A stretch of 64,000 nt of DNA from Alphaproteobacteria bacterium (lineage in GTDB: Bacteria; Pseudomonadota; Alphaproteobacteria; CAAGCB01; CAG-977). This document shows positions 26,379 through 34,015 of this stretch, piece by piece; the first letter of the stretch is position 1, and each line of letters starts with the position of its first letter. Made by a program: the position numbers and the translations under genes. Where the stretch lies: contig JAKSVU010000005.1 in the NCBI GenBank assembly GCA_024413465.1, forward strand, positions 39,888-103,887, written 5' to 3'. Under the pieces are notes generated by a model, which saw only the letters and a program-made list of their open reading frames with translations, was not told where the DNA came from and ran no database searches.

Positions 26379-26407
26379 TAGATAGCAAAGATTTTATATA
26401 CTTTCAA
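26379..26407 (-). promoter_or_regulatory. Candidate promoter of the rimP operon
   Basis: On the minus strand TTGAAA (26407-26402), 17 bases, TATCTA (26384-26379). The -35 is good and the -10 weak. Transcription would start near 26372, about 60 bases before rimP. Confidence 0.45.
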
Positions 26408-26615
26408 GCTTTTTTTTATTTTTTTTGAATTTAAAGTTTAAAAATTCAAATTTAGAGCAATTACTAGAGAGTTATTCCCTGAAATAATTTAATGTTGTAA
26501 AAACAATTAACTTCTTGAAAAAAAAATTATTCTTTAGAGGTAAATAAAAATGTTAATTGAGATAAGGTAATATCAAAATCACATAAAAAAAAAGATATTG
26601 CTATTTTTTACAAAT
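26408..26615. other. Gene-free AT-rich spacer
   Basis: Long A and T runs; no gene, RNA or repeat recognised. With the flanking regulatory sites it makes up a 373-bp gap between rimP and the leader-peptide gene. Confidence 0.4.
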
Positions 26616-26644
26616 AAAAAAACCGACAAAACAACGTTTGTCAG
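26616..26644 (-). terminator. Terminator of the leader-peptide gene
   Basis: On the minus strand GACAAA/TTTGTC (26642-26637 with 26630-26625) forms a stem that continues after one mismatch, followed by GGTTTTTTT. Confidence 0.65.
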
Positions 26645-26683
26645 TCAAGGAAAACTGCAAATAAAAATGAACAGAAACCCCAA

Positions 26684-26866
26684 TTATTCTTCGGAATCCG
26701 GGCGTTCCTGTAATATGCCTTTTATTTCGTCGAAATCCATCATATCGTCGGCAACGGCAAAGGTTGGCATCATTGTTCTGGCAATACCGCCAACAACGAT
26801 TTCCAATTCTTCTTCCGTTAATTCAACGGTTTCAAGATCTTCGTCTTTTTCAAAATATTCTGTCAT
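26684..26866 (-). CDS. Small peptide precursor with double-glycine leader
   Basis: 60 residues from the ATG at 26866, which has GAGGTG seven bases upstream; the longer frame to 26890 lacks a site. The leader MTEYFEKDEDLETVELTEEELEIVVGG has the consensus EL..EEL..V.GG of bacteriocin/Nif11-type leaders. The core (IARTMMPTFAVADDMMDFDEIKGILQERPDSEE) is acidic, lacks Cys, and has a Met-rich middle. It could be a ribosomally made secreted peptide. No exporter is adjacent. It is monocistronic with a terminator. Confidence 0.68.
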   Translation of the reverse strand: MTEYFEKDEDLETVELTEEELEIVVGGIARTMMPTFAVADDMMDFDEIKGILQERPDSEE

Positions 26867-26988
26867 TTTGACACCTCTATACGAATCCAATATAACACCT
26901 TTACACTACATTGTATACGATTTATTTACTTTTCTATACTTAAAAGAGGAAAAGTATCCTATAACTTATTGAAATACAAGAAAAAATT

Positions 26989-27684
26989 TTATATTAATTT
27001 TTTACATTCAGATTCAATTGAATCTTGTAAAACTTTCATAAATTCAGTTTTATTTAACCCTGGTTGAATCGGAGGTAAAACGGACACAACCACTTTTCCT
27101 GCTTTTTTAACAAATGCCTTTTTACTCCAAAAAAGCCCCGTATTCAAAGCAACAGGAACAACCGGCACTTTTACCTGAGAATATAAAAATGCTACGCCTG
27201 TGTTATACATTGGTTCATCGGTTGGTGCACGACGAGTTCCTTCCGGAAAAATCACGACAGGTTTATTTTTTTCAATTTTTGCAACAACTGCTTTTGTCAT
27301 TGATTTCAACGTTTTTGCACCACCACCCCTGTTAATTGGAATACATCCCATTCCCCACAAAGCTTGTCCAAAAACAGGAATAAACGTTAATTCGCGTTTT
27401 AAAATATAAACCATTTTGGGGAACAACATGTAAAGTAACATTGTTTCCATCGCTGATTCATGTTTTGAAGCCACGATATATTTTCCGTCCTTTGGAATAT
27501 TTTCCAATCCTCTAAATTCAACTGTTATTCCAACAATCCATTTAGCCCCTAAACAAATCATTTTTCCCCAACAAGCTCCAATAAAAGCGTGAGGCATCCA
27601 ACAAAAGAGTAAAATACATATACTGGTAAGCAGAGTAATGATAAAATAGTATGCATTAAACAACAATGAGCGAAAATATATCAT
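26989..27684 (-). CDS. plsC: 1-acyl-sn-glycerol-3-phosphate acyltransferase
   Basis: 231 residues. The ATG at 27684 overlaps the upstream stop (ATGA), with AAGGAT before it. A TM segment near the N-terminus anchors it in the inner membrane. The catalytic motif is KHESAMET (HX4E rather than the more usual HX4D, a variant common in alphaproteobacteria), followed by the glycerol-phosphate site FPEGTRRAP. It makes phosphatidic acid. It is the last gene of ftsE-ftsX-ydcF-plsC. Confidence 0.93.
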   Translation of the reverse strand: MIYFRSLLFNAYYFIITLLTSICILLFCWMPHAFIGACWGKMICLGAKWIVGITVEFRGLENIPKDGKYIVASKHESAMETMLLYMLFPKMVYILKRELTFIPVFGQALWGMGCIPINRGGGAKTLKSMTKAVVAKIEKNKPVVIFPEGTRRAPTDEPMYNTGVAFLYSQVKVPVVPVALNTGLFWSKKAFVKKAGKVVVSVLPPIQPGLNKTEFMKVLQDSIESECKKLI

Positions 27685-28277
27685 TGAACGCAATCCTTTT
27701 GTAGCTTGACTTGAATAGATTCAATTTTAAAAAAATGAAGAATTTGTATCATTAAAAATTTTGTATATTCCATAAAAATTAGTTGAGCAGATCTAAACAA
27801 ATTTGTTTTAAATTGTGATGGAGTAACAGGATATGGAATAATTTCAACGTCCGGTAAAACAAATTTGAATTCCGTCATACTGCGAGCTAAATGGTATTTT
27901 GCTGTGACTAAAATAACTTTTTTAAATTGATTTCGTTCAATCCAATCCTTACTTTCCAAAGCATTACCCTTTGTATCGCAAGCTATATGTCCCAAAGTAA
28001 TTTCGTCAGCTAATTCTTGCGGTAAACTTTCTAGCGTTTTAGATAAATCAATCCAACCGACGTCTTTATGCACACCGGAAATAAATAATTTTCTCGCTTT
28101 TTTTTGACGCAACAAATCAACGGCAACGGCAATTCTATTTTTTCCACCAGTCAAAGCAACAATTGCATCTGCCTCTTCAACCAATTCTGGTTCATTTAAC
28201 AAACATGCTCTAACGCCGAAAAAAATCAACCCTGACAAAAAAATACCAACAAAGATTAATGCTATTTTTTTCTTCAT
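27681..28277 (-). CDS. YdcF-like DUF218 protein
   Basis: 198 residues. The ATG at 28277 overlaps the end of ftsX and has CGGAAA upstream; the longer frame to 28370 lies inside ftsX. The N-terminal membrane anchor (KKKIALIFVGIFLSGLIFFG) precedes a DUF218 domain: DAIVALTGGKNRI, KKARKLFISGVH, NALESKDWIE and VILVTAKYHLARS. Relatives include ElyC and SanA, acting in envelope polysaccharide or vancomycin-tolerance processes. The catalytic role is unknown. Confidence 0.88.
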   Translation of the reverse strand: MKKKIALIFVGIFLSGLIFFGVRACLLNEPELVEEADAIVALTGGKNRIAVAVDLLRQKKARKLFISGVHKDVGWIDLSKTLESLPQELADEITLGHIACDTKGNALESKDWIERNQFKKVILVTAKYHLARSMTEFKFVLPDVEIIPYPVTPSQFKTNLFRSAQLIFMEYTKFLMIQILHFFKIESIQVKLQKDCVQ

Positions 28278-29176
28278 AAAAGTTTCCGCAACGTTCTTTG
28301 AACTGTCAAATATGCAGTTAATGTTGATAGTATGATAGATAAAATTGGAATTAAAATCAACAAGAACCATGCAAACGGAGTTAATCCGACTTCAGCCAAC
28401 AATCCCGCCTGAATATCCGTAAAAATTTTACTGAAAAAATTGATAATAGGTAAAACAAATATAAAACCAACGACTGAACCGACAGAAGACAAAATCAAAG
28501 TTCGAATTGCATATTGTTTTGCAATATAATCATCCCTTGCTCCAATTAAATGAAGTAGTTCAATCACCGGCTTATGAACAGCTAAAGATGAACATGAAAC
28601 GTAAATCACAATAATTGACGTCGTTGAAATAATCAAAGCTAATAAAGCTGACACAAAATAATCTAATTTTCGAGCAACTCGAATTAATTTTCCAAGCCAT
28701 TTTTTATGAACGTCAATCGAGGCATTTGGAGCTTTTTGTCGTAGCAAATTACGCAAATTGTCTAAATCGACGTCAACTCCATCTAACAACTGAACGTCTA
28801 TCAACGAAGGGAGTGGCAAATCTTCCAAAGGAACGCTTTCACCCAACCAAGGTTTTAATAAATTTTGCATTTGATGATCTGTCAACAAGTTTGCCGAAGC
28901 AACCCCTGGTGTATTTCTCAATAAAGAAAGAGCTTCTTCCGTTTCAATTCGCGTTTGGCGTTTATCAATTCCATCATCACCTTCCGTTGGAAGAACTTGA
29001 ATTGTAATTGATCCTGAAACGGATTGAGTCCATTTAACCAACATCGTATTAATGGATAAGGTCATTGCCATCGTTAGCGTAGCAAAAAAAACCATTAACA
29101 TCGCCATCCATGGTAAAAACCATGCAATAGCATCTTTTGAAAGAGGAAGATCACTCGGGCGTCTTTTTAAAATCAT
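28274..29176 (-). CDS. ftsX: Cell-division ABC transporter permease FtsX
   Basis: 300 residues. An N-terminal TM (about 25-46), a periplasmic loop (residues ~47-170) and three C-terminal TMs (about 173-193, 223-245, 265-288) form the FtsX layout. With FtsE it controls peptidoglycan hydrolases at the septum. It overlaps ftsE by four bases. The periplasmic loop holds LPSLIDVQLLDGVDVDLDNL, typical for the family. Confidence 0.94.
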   Translation of the reverse strand: MILKRRPSDLPLSKDAIAWFLPWMAMLMVFFATLTMAMTLSINTMLVKWTQSVSGSITIQVLPTEGDDGIDKRQTRIETEEALSLLRNTPGVASANLLTDHQMQNLLKPWLGESVPLEDLPLPSLIDVQLLDGVDVDLDNLRNLLRQKAPNASIDVHKKWLGKLIRVARKLDYFVSALLALIISTTSIIVIYVSCSSLAVHKPVIELLHLIGARDDYIAKQYAIRTLILSSVGSVVGFIFVLPIINFFSKIFTDIQAGLLAEVGLTPFAWFLLILIPILSIILSTLTAYLTVQRTLRKLL

Positions 29177-29871
29177 GATTGCCCCCTTTCTGGCACAAAT
29201 CCAGCTGGGAAAATATCCAATTTACCATTAGCTAAATGCATTCGAGGAGCAGGAAATTCTTTGATAATATTTTCATTATGCGTTGCAACGATAACCGAGG
29301 TCCCTCGTTTATTCAGTTCAAAGAACAACCGCATTACTCGGCTTGCTGATTTTTCATCCAAATTTCCCGTTGGTTCATCAGCAACTAATAAATCCGGTCG
29401 ATTAATTACAGCGCGGGCAATCGCAACACATTGTTTTTGTCCCCCTGCTAAAACGGGAGGCTTTGATTTTAACTGGTTTCCTAATCCTACCCAAATCAGT
29501 AATTCTTTAACCCGTTTTTGAACTTCATTTTCATCTAAACCTGCAACACGCAATGGTAAAGCAACGTTATCAATGCAGGACAAATGATCCAATAATCTGA
29601 AATCTTGAAATACAACACCTATTTTTCTGCGAAAATTAGGCAAATCATTACGAGAAACAGACTGAATAGAACGCCCGAACAAACGAACGTTTCCACGCGT
29701 TTGCGGTTGAGCCAAATAAAGTAAACTCAACAATGACGTTTTTCCAGCACCACTTTCCCCTGTTAAATAGTGAAAAGACCCTACTGGCAAACCAAAAGAA
29801 ACGTCTTTTAAAACTTCTGCCCCTTGTCCGTAACGCAATCCAACGGATTCAAATTCAATGATATATTCCAA
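29173..29871 (-). CDS. ftsE: Cell-division ABC transporter ATPase FtsE
   Basis: 232 residues. Walker A GESGAGKTS, Q-loop VVFQDFRLL, Walker B LLVADEPTGNLD and switch His VATHNE are intact. The signature region is unusual: LAGGQKQCVAIARA instead of LSGGEQQRVAIARA, replacing the signature Ser and a conserved Arg. It works with FtsX in cytokinesis at the inner membrane. The divergent gene at 29943 is a typical neighbour in alphaproteobacteria. Confidence 0.95.
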   Translation of the reverse strand: MEYIIEFESVGLRYGQGAEVLKDVSFGLPVGSFHYLTGESGAGKTSLLSLLYLAQPQTRGNVRLFGRSIQSVSRNDLPNFRRKIGVVFQDFRLLDHLSCIDNVALPLRVAGLDENEVQKRVKELLIWVGLGNQLKSKPPVLAGGQKQCVAIARAVINRPDLLVADEPTGNLDEKSASRVMRLFFELNKRGTSVIVATHNENIIKEFPAPRMHLANGKLDIFPAGFVPERGQS

Positions 29872-29942
29872 AAAAAGAAATCCTTTAACTTATTTTAATA
29901 TTTTTGCTATTATAATCATTAATCGTTAAAAAAGGAAGTCGA

Positions 29943-30647
29943 ATGTTACTGATTTGTCCACAATGTAAAACAAAATATAGATTGCCAGATTATATGATTA
30001 TGGCACAGGCTCATTGTTCAAAATGTGGGAAAACCTGGAAATTGGAACCAGATAAAGAAGAAATTATCGCTCAGTTTAAAGCTGAAAAAGAAAATTTATC
30101 AGAAGAAAAACTTGCTGAAGAAAAATTCAAAGATTCTATTACGGATCCAAACGAAACTTTTCCTGAAACACTTAATTTTTCTGCGAATGAACCTGAAATA
30201 AAACCGATCAAAAACGTTTTCAAAGTTGACGAATCTAAAAAAGAACAGCAATACCTGAAAAAATTGCGTCCTCTTCTTTACACCATCATCACTTTAATCT
30301 GTTTAGGATCGTATGCTTTCTTTTTCCACCCGTTCAGCAAATATCCTCTCCAAATAAAATCTCTCAGTTTCAAATTCGTTGAAATCGACTATGTCACAAC
30401 GCTTCAAGTAACTACTGTTTTACAAAACGTATCTAATGATACAATTGAATTAAATGACGTTGATGTCGAATTCAGAAACGACCGAGATTTCATTATGAGC
30501 AAATCACCATTAACCTTTGAAAAAACGATGCTCAAACCTGGTGAAGAAAAGACAGTAACAATGCAATCTGGCCGTCCACCATCGACAGCATCCAATGCAA
30601 AAATTCAAATCGGAAAAATTTCAAAAGTTGTTCAGTTTGAAAAATAA
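29943..30647 (+). CDS. Zinc-ribbon (MJ0042-type) DUF3426 membrane protein
   Basis: 234 residues. The N-terminal zinc ribbon has Cys at 5, 8, 25 and 28 (CPQC, CSKC). An acidic linker is followed by one TM near residues 98-117 and a beta-rich periplasmic domain (TTVLQNVSNDTIELNDVDVEF, MLKPGEEKTV) of the DUF3426 type. The topology places the ribbon in the cytoplasm. It is conserved beside ftsE in alphaproteobacteria; its role is unknown. AAAGGAAGTCGA precedes the ATG. Confidence 0.88.
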   Translation: MLLICPQCKTKYRLPDYMIMAQAHCSKCGKTWKLEPDKEEIIAQFKAEKENLSEEKLAEEKFKDSITDPNETFPETLNFSANEPEIKPIKNVFKVDESKKEQQYLKKLRPLLYTIITLICLGSYAFFFHPFSKYPLQIKSLSFKFVEIDYVTTLQVTTVLQNVSNDTIELNDVDVEFRNDRDFIMSKSPLTFEKTMLKPGEEKTVTMQSGRPPSTASNAKIQIGKISKVVQFEK

Positions 30648-30652
30648 TTTTA

Positions 30653-31093
30653 TTAATCTTCAATTACTTTAACTAAAACTAAATAGCGTTCATCTTTCAA
30701 ACTCGTTGGATTATCATAACCAACGCCTTCTTCATCTGACTCTAAAAAAGGATAGATTTGATTATCTTCAACACCCATTTCAATCATAAATTGATAAACA
30801 GAACGGATTCGTTTTGCAGCTAACATCATTTGAGCTTGTGGAGTTCCTTGATGAGAAATAAAGCCAACGACAGCAAAATTACGATGAATCCCTGCAGAAT
30901 CGACAAATTTTCTGAGTTTTTCAATTGATTCATCTTCTATTTTTTCATTTTTTTCAGTTAATCCCGTCTGATTATAATGAAAATAAATCAAAGCTGAGTT
31001 ACCTCCAAAAAGCAAGGATTTATAACGACTTTCGGTCGTTGATGAACAGGCAAAACAAAAAAAAGTAAAAAAAATTAAAAATAATGTTTTCAT
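30653..31093 (-). CDS. OmpA-like lipoprotein, degenerate
   Basis: 146 residues, with AAGGATTTTAAA before the ATG. The signal peptide ends at a lipobox (CFACSS, Cys16). The mature part has the order of an OmpA-C peptidoglycan-binding domain: IYFHYNQTGLT, VGFISHQGTPQAQMMLAAKRIRSVYQFM and VEDNQIYPF. The usual DxxG and NRRV motifs are altered, so peptidoglycan binding is uncertain. It is convergent with the DUF3426 gene and lies just upstream of tRNA-Leu on the other strand. Confidence 0.7.
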   Translation of the reverse strand: MKTLFLIFFTFFCFACSSTTESRYKSLLFGGNSALIYFHYNQTGLTEKNEKIEDESIEKLRKFVDSAGIHRNFAVVGFISHQGTPQAQMMLAAKRIRSVYQFMIEMGVEDNQIYPFLESDEEGVGYDNPTSLKDERYLVLVKVIED

Positions 31094-31133
31094 TTTAAAA
31101 TCCTTGTGGTAAATAGTACCTGTTTTTCATTTC

Positions 31134-31221
31134 GCGGATATGGTGGAATGGTAGACACAACAGACTTAAAATCTGTTGAGGCTTTGTCCTCGTGCGGGTT
31201 CAAGTCCCGCTTTCCGCACCA
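31134..31221 (+). tRNA. tRNA-Leu (anticodon TAA)
   Basis: 88 bases including an encoded CCA. The acceptor GCGGATA pairs with TTTCCGC with one T-T mismatch. The D arm region is TGGTGGAATGGTAGACAC. The anticodon stem ACAGA/TCTGT encloses loop CTTAAAA (anticodon at 31167-31169). A long variable arm (GAGGCTTTGTCCTC) identifies a class II tRNA, and GGGTTCAAGTCCC is the T arm. A terminator follows six bases later. Confidence 0.95.
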
Positions 31222-31226
31222 TTAAG

Positions 31227-31250
31227 ACCCTCGTTTCATCGAGGGTTTTT
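31227..31250 (+). terminator. Terminator after tRNA-Leu
   Basis: ACCCTCG (31227-31233) and CGAGGGT (31240-31246) form a 7-bp stem with a six-base loop, followed by TTTT. Confidence 0.88.
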
Positions 31251-31366
31251 CTTTTGGTTAAGAAAAAAAGTATTGCTTTTCCCAATATAAGTCAAACTGT
31301 TTTTAACGATTTTCCTTATTAAAAATCAATTCCCAGTCACTCAAATTAACCATTTGTAAATAAATT

Positions 31367-31395
31367 TTGATTTTTTACCTTAATTTTGGTATAAT
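31367..31395 (+). promoter_or_regulatory. Promoter of the outer-membrane protein gene
   Basis: TTGATT (31367-31372), 17 bases, TATAAT (31390-31395, perfect -10). A GGATGA/TCATCC hairpin (31403-31419) lies at the predicted 5' end of the mRNA, as in many stable outer-membrane-protein transcripts. Confidence 0.72.
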
Positions 31396-31444
31396 TTGTT
31401 TCGGATGAAAAAATCATCCTAAAACTAACAATGAAAGGATTTTT

Positions 31445-32162
31445 ATGAAAAAATTTTTATTGGCTACCGTAGCTTTAATCGCATTCACAGCAACAGCAAA
31501 TGCTACTCCAGCTCAAAAAAAAAGCAACAGCAAAAGCTCCTGTTCAAACAAAAGAAGTTCAAGCTGAATCAAATTTCAAACCTTACGTTTCTGTAAAAGG
31601 CGCTTATGCTAAAACATCCATGTCTTCTGTAAGAGGTGAAGAAACTGATGATGAAGGTACTTCTGTTGGAAAATATAAATTCAATGACCATACCTATGGT
31701 GTTCGTGTTGCCGTCGGTGCTAAATTTGATGCAATCCGCTCTGAATTAGAATTTGGATGGAATGATAAATTTTCAGAAAGACATTCTGACTTTGATGAAG
31801 ATGATGGATCAACAGATTCTTGGAAAAATTCATTTAAAACAAAAACTATTATGTTGAATGGTTACTATGACCTCTTTACAAACAATGGTTTTACCCCATA
31901 CGTTGGTGTTGGTGTTGGTCTTTCTCATAACAAGATGAAATTGGTAGACAGTACTATAAAAGAATCTGATAACTCTTTCGCATGGCAAGTTGGTGCTGGT
32001 GTTACCTATGACGTTTGCGACAATATGGCTATAGACGTTGGCTACCGCTATATGGACTACGGTTCAGTTAGAAAAAAAGAAATTGATGAAGATTACCATT
32101 CAAACATTAAAGCAAAACTCAAAACAAATGAAGTTTTGGTTGGTGTAAGATATTCTTTCTAA
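31445..32162 (+). pseudogene. Outer-membrane beta-barrel protein, frameshifted at an A9 tract
   Basis: The ATG at 31445 (AAAGGATTTTT upstream) encodes a typical signal peptide, MKKFLLATVALIAFTATANA. The frame then enters nine consecutive As (31515-31523) and runs to an early stop. With eight As it would join AQKKATAKAPVQTK and continue as a complete barrel to 32162 (NFKPYVSVKGAY ... YTPYVGVGVGLS-type strands ... VLVGVRYSF, with terminal Phe). The repaired product is about 238 residues, an OmpA-barrel/porin-like surface protein. Promoter, leader hairpin and terminator are intact, and the mature part shows no other decay. Phase variation, slippage, sequencing error or a fresh mutation are all possible. 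Confidence 0.78.
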
Positions 32163-32184
32163 TAAAAATTATCTTAAAAAATTT

Positions 32185-32210
32185 AAAGGGGCAAAAATTT
32201 GCCCCTTTTT
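32185..32210 (+). terminator. Rho-independent terminator
   Basis: AAAGGGGCAAA and TTTGCCCCTTT form an 11-bp stem with a two-base centre (probably a four-base loop in practice), followed by more Ts. It ends the outer-membrane protein gene and can also act for the convergent gene at 32218. Confidence 0.88.
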
Positions 32211-32217
32211 ATTTTTC

Positions 32218-33474
32218 TTATTTTCCTTCTACCGGTCGTTTAAAAACGGGTGGACGAACTGGAGCATTTGTTGGTGCAGGAAATTGTTTTCCTTGTCCTC
32301 CTATGACGGCAGGACGAACAGGAGCAGGAGCTGGTTCACCCGGTTTTCTAAAAACAGGAGGTCTTGCTGGAATAACTTCTGCAGGTTGCTGAACGACAGG
32401 TTCTGCTTGTTTTTCTTCAACAGGTGCTTTTTCTTCAGCAACGACTTCTTTATTTTGTTCAACAGTAACTTCTGTTTGTTCAGCTACTTGTTCAGTCGTT
32501 TCTTCTGTTATTTCATCTGTTTTATTTTCTGAATCTGTTGCTGGTTGCTCAGTTTCGTCTGCTGGCATTTCAACTAAATCACCACTTTGCTTTTTATAAT
32601 CAGCCCAAGATTCAATTGCCTTTTTCATTCTATCTCTTGAAGCATCTTTATCTTCAAAATATTTTTTAAAAGCATTTTCAAATCCTTCTTTAAAATAATG
32701 GCATTTACTTACTTTTGAAAAACCTGCAAAAATTTTATTGGTTTTAAAATTTTTATTTGGAATAGAAATTCTGTTTTTAATTCCTAAAGCTGAAGCCTCA
32801 GACATTGCCAAATATTTTCCAGCAACAATAAAATCAATTTCTTTTGATAACAATTTTTTATAAGCAACGTTAAAATCTTCAACTTCCATCAACTTTGCGT
32901 CTGTTGGCAAAATTCCAGAAATCATTCCACCCAAACCTTCACTTACAATAATTGCCCCTATTTTTCCACTTAATTGATCATCTTGAATGATATTATCTTT
33001 TCGACTGATTAAACTAATCGGATTTCCAAAATATGCTGGATAAATTAAATCCATTACTTTTATTGTTCTGGCATCATAAGAAGTTGTGAAGATAATATCA
33101 ATTTTTCCCAGCGTTGCATCTTTCAACATATCTTCTGTACTGTCATAAAAATTTTCATGAATTTTTTTAATTCCGATATCATTTAAAGCTTTATGAACGA
33201 TTTCCGGAACAAAACCTTCATACTTTTTTTGGGCATCATTTTGAACTTTCCATGAAAAAGGCGGATATTTTCCATAAGCAGCTATATTAAATGAACCAAG
33301 ATCGCTACCACCACCACACAAACCAAGCAAAAGTTCCAACTGCTTTTTTGAAATTTTTCTTTTATTTGTATTTTCATCAAAAGCTGCACTGGCATCAAAT
33401 GACACGATTGCTACAAAGAGCGACAAAAAAATAATCTGAAAAAGTCTTTTGATTGGAAATAATTTAAATTTCAT
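32218..33474 (-). CDS. Periplasmic solute-binding-like protein with Pro/Glu-rich tail
   Basis: 418 residues. A signal peptide (about 1-31, ending VSFDASA) precedes a SBP_bac_3-type domain (residues ~55-290: YGKYPPFSWKV, GFVPEIVHKAL, GKIDIIFTTSYDARTI, YPAYFGNPISL). The last 120 residues are low complexity: Glu/Thr/Val-rich, then repeated Pro-rich units (RPPVFRKPGEP, VRPAVIG, VRPPVFKRP). No ABC permease is near, so the domain may sense or bind a ligand rather than feed a transporter. The Pro-rich tail could span the periplasm or contact the wall (inference). Confidence 0.75.
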   Translation of the reverse strand: MKFKLFPIKRLFQIIFLSLFVAIVSFDASAAFDENTNKRKISKKQLELLLGLCGGGSDLGSFNIAAYGKYPPFSWKVQNDAQKKYEGFVPEIVHKALNDIGIKKIHENFYDSTEDMLKDATLGKIDIIFTTSYDARTIKVMDLIYPAYFGNPISLISRKDNIIQDDQLSGKIGAIIVSEGLGGMISGILPTDAKLMEVEDFNVAYKKLLSKEIDFIVAGKYLAMSEASALGIKNRISIPNKNFKTNKIFAGFSKVSKCHYFKEGFENAFKKYFEDKDASRDRMKKAIESWADYKKQSGDLVEMPADETEQPATDSENKTDEITEETTEQVAEQTEVTVEQNKEVVAEEKAPVEEKQAEPVVQQPAEVIPARPPVFRKPGEPAPAPVRPAVIGGQGKQFPAPTNAPVRPPVFKRPVEGK

Positions 33475-33550
33475 GGTATAATCCTTGATGAATTTTTAAC
33501 TAACTGAATGTATCATATTTAAAAATTATCACAAGTAGGAGATTAAATTT

Positions 33551-33976
33551 ATGAACACAAATCCTTATGCAACATCAGAAGCAACAGCAATGCCTCAAAA
33601 TGAACTCGAAGCTCGTGCTTTAGTCAGAACAGCAGGAAGATTAAACGTCTGCAAAGAAAATTGGCCTGTTTCTCGTGAACAATTAGACGAAGCATTAGAT
33701 TTAAATCGTAAATTGTGGACCATTTTAGTTAGTGACGCCACAGAACAATCAAATCCTCTTCCTTTTGAAATAAAACAAAACGTTTTCAATTTGGCTCACT
33801 TTATTTTTAAACATACTTTTAAAATTATGGCAAAACCTGAAGCAAAAGATTTAGATATCTTAATCAGCATTAATATGAATATTGCCAAAGGATTGAATGA
33901 ACAAAGCGTCAATCGTGCGAAAGCAGAAATGGAAACAAATCCTCCTGCAGGTGGTTCAATCAACATCAGTGAATAA
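33551..33976 (+). CDS. flaF: FlaF-family flagellin regulator
   Basis: 141 residues. The pattern ARALVRTAGRL......NWPVSREQLDEALDLNRKLWTILVSDATEQSNPLPFEIKQNVFNLAHFIFKHTF matches FlaF of alphaproteobacteria, which works with FlbT to control flagellin translation and assembly. The C-terminus is slightly longer than usual and ends Pro/Gly/Ser-rich. No other flagellar gene is in this window. A bidirectional terminator follows. Confidence 0.85.
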   Translation: MNTNPYATSEATAMPQNELEARALVRTAGRLNVCKENWPVSREQLDEALDLNRKLWTILVSDATEQSNPLPFEIKQNVFNLAHFIFKHTFKIMAKPEAKDLDILISINMNIAKGLNEQSVNRAKAEMETNPPAGGSINISE

Positions 33977-33985
33977 TCTCTATTT

Positions 33986-34013
33986 AAAAAGCCCCTAAAA
34001 AAAGGGGCTTTTT
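33986..34013. terminator. Bidirectional rho-independent terminator
   Basis: AAAAAGCCCCT (33986-33996) and AGGGGCTTTTT (34003-34013) with a six-base A loop separate the convergent flaF and isochorismatase-like genes. Confidence 0.9.
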
Positions 34014-34015
34014 CA

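Noticed and set aside
31445..32162. Programmed ribosomal frameshifting as the sole explanation for the A9 tract
   Set aside because: No stimulatory structure was seen downstream; phase variation, slippage or a sequencing error are simpler.
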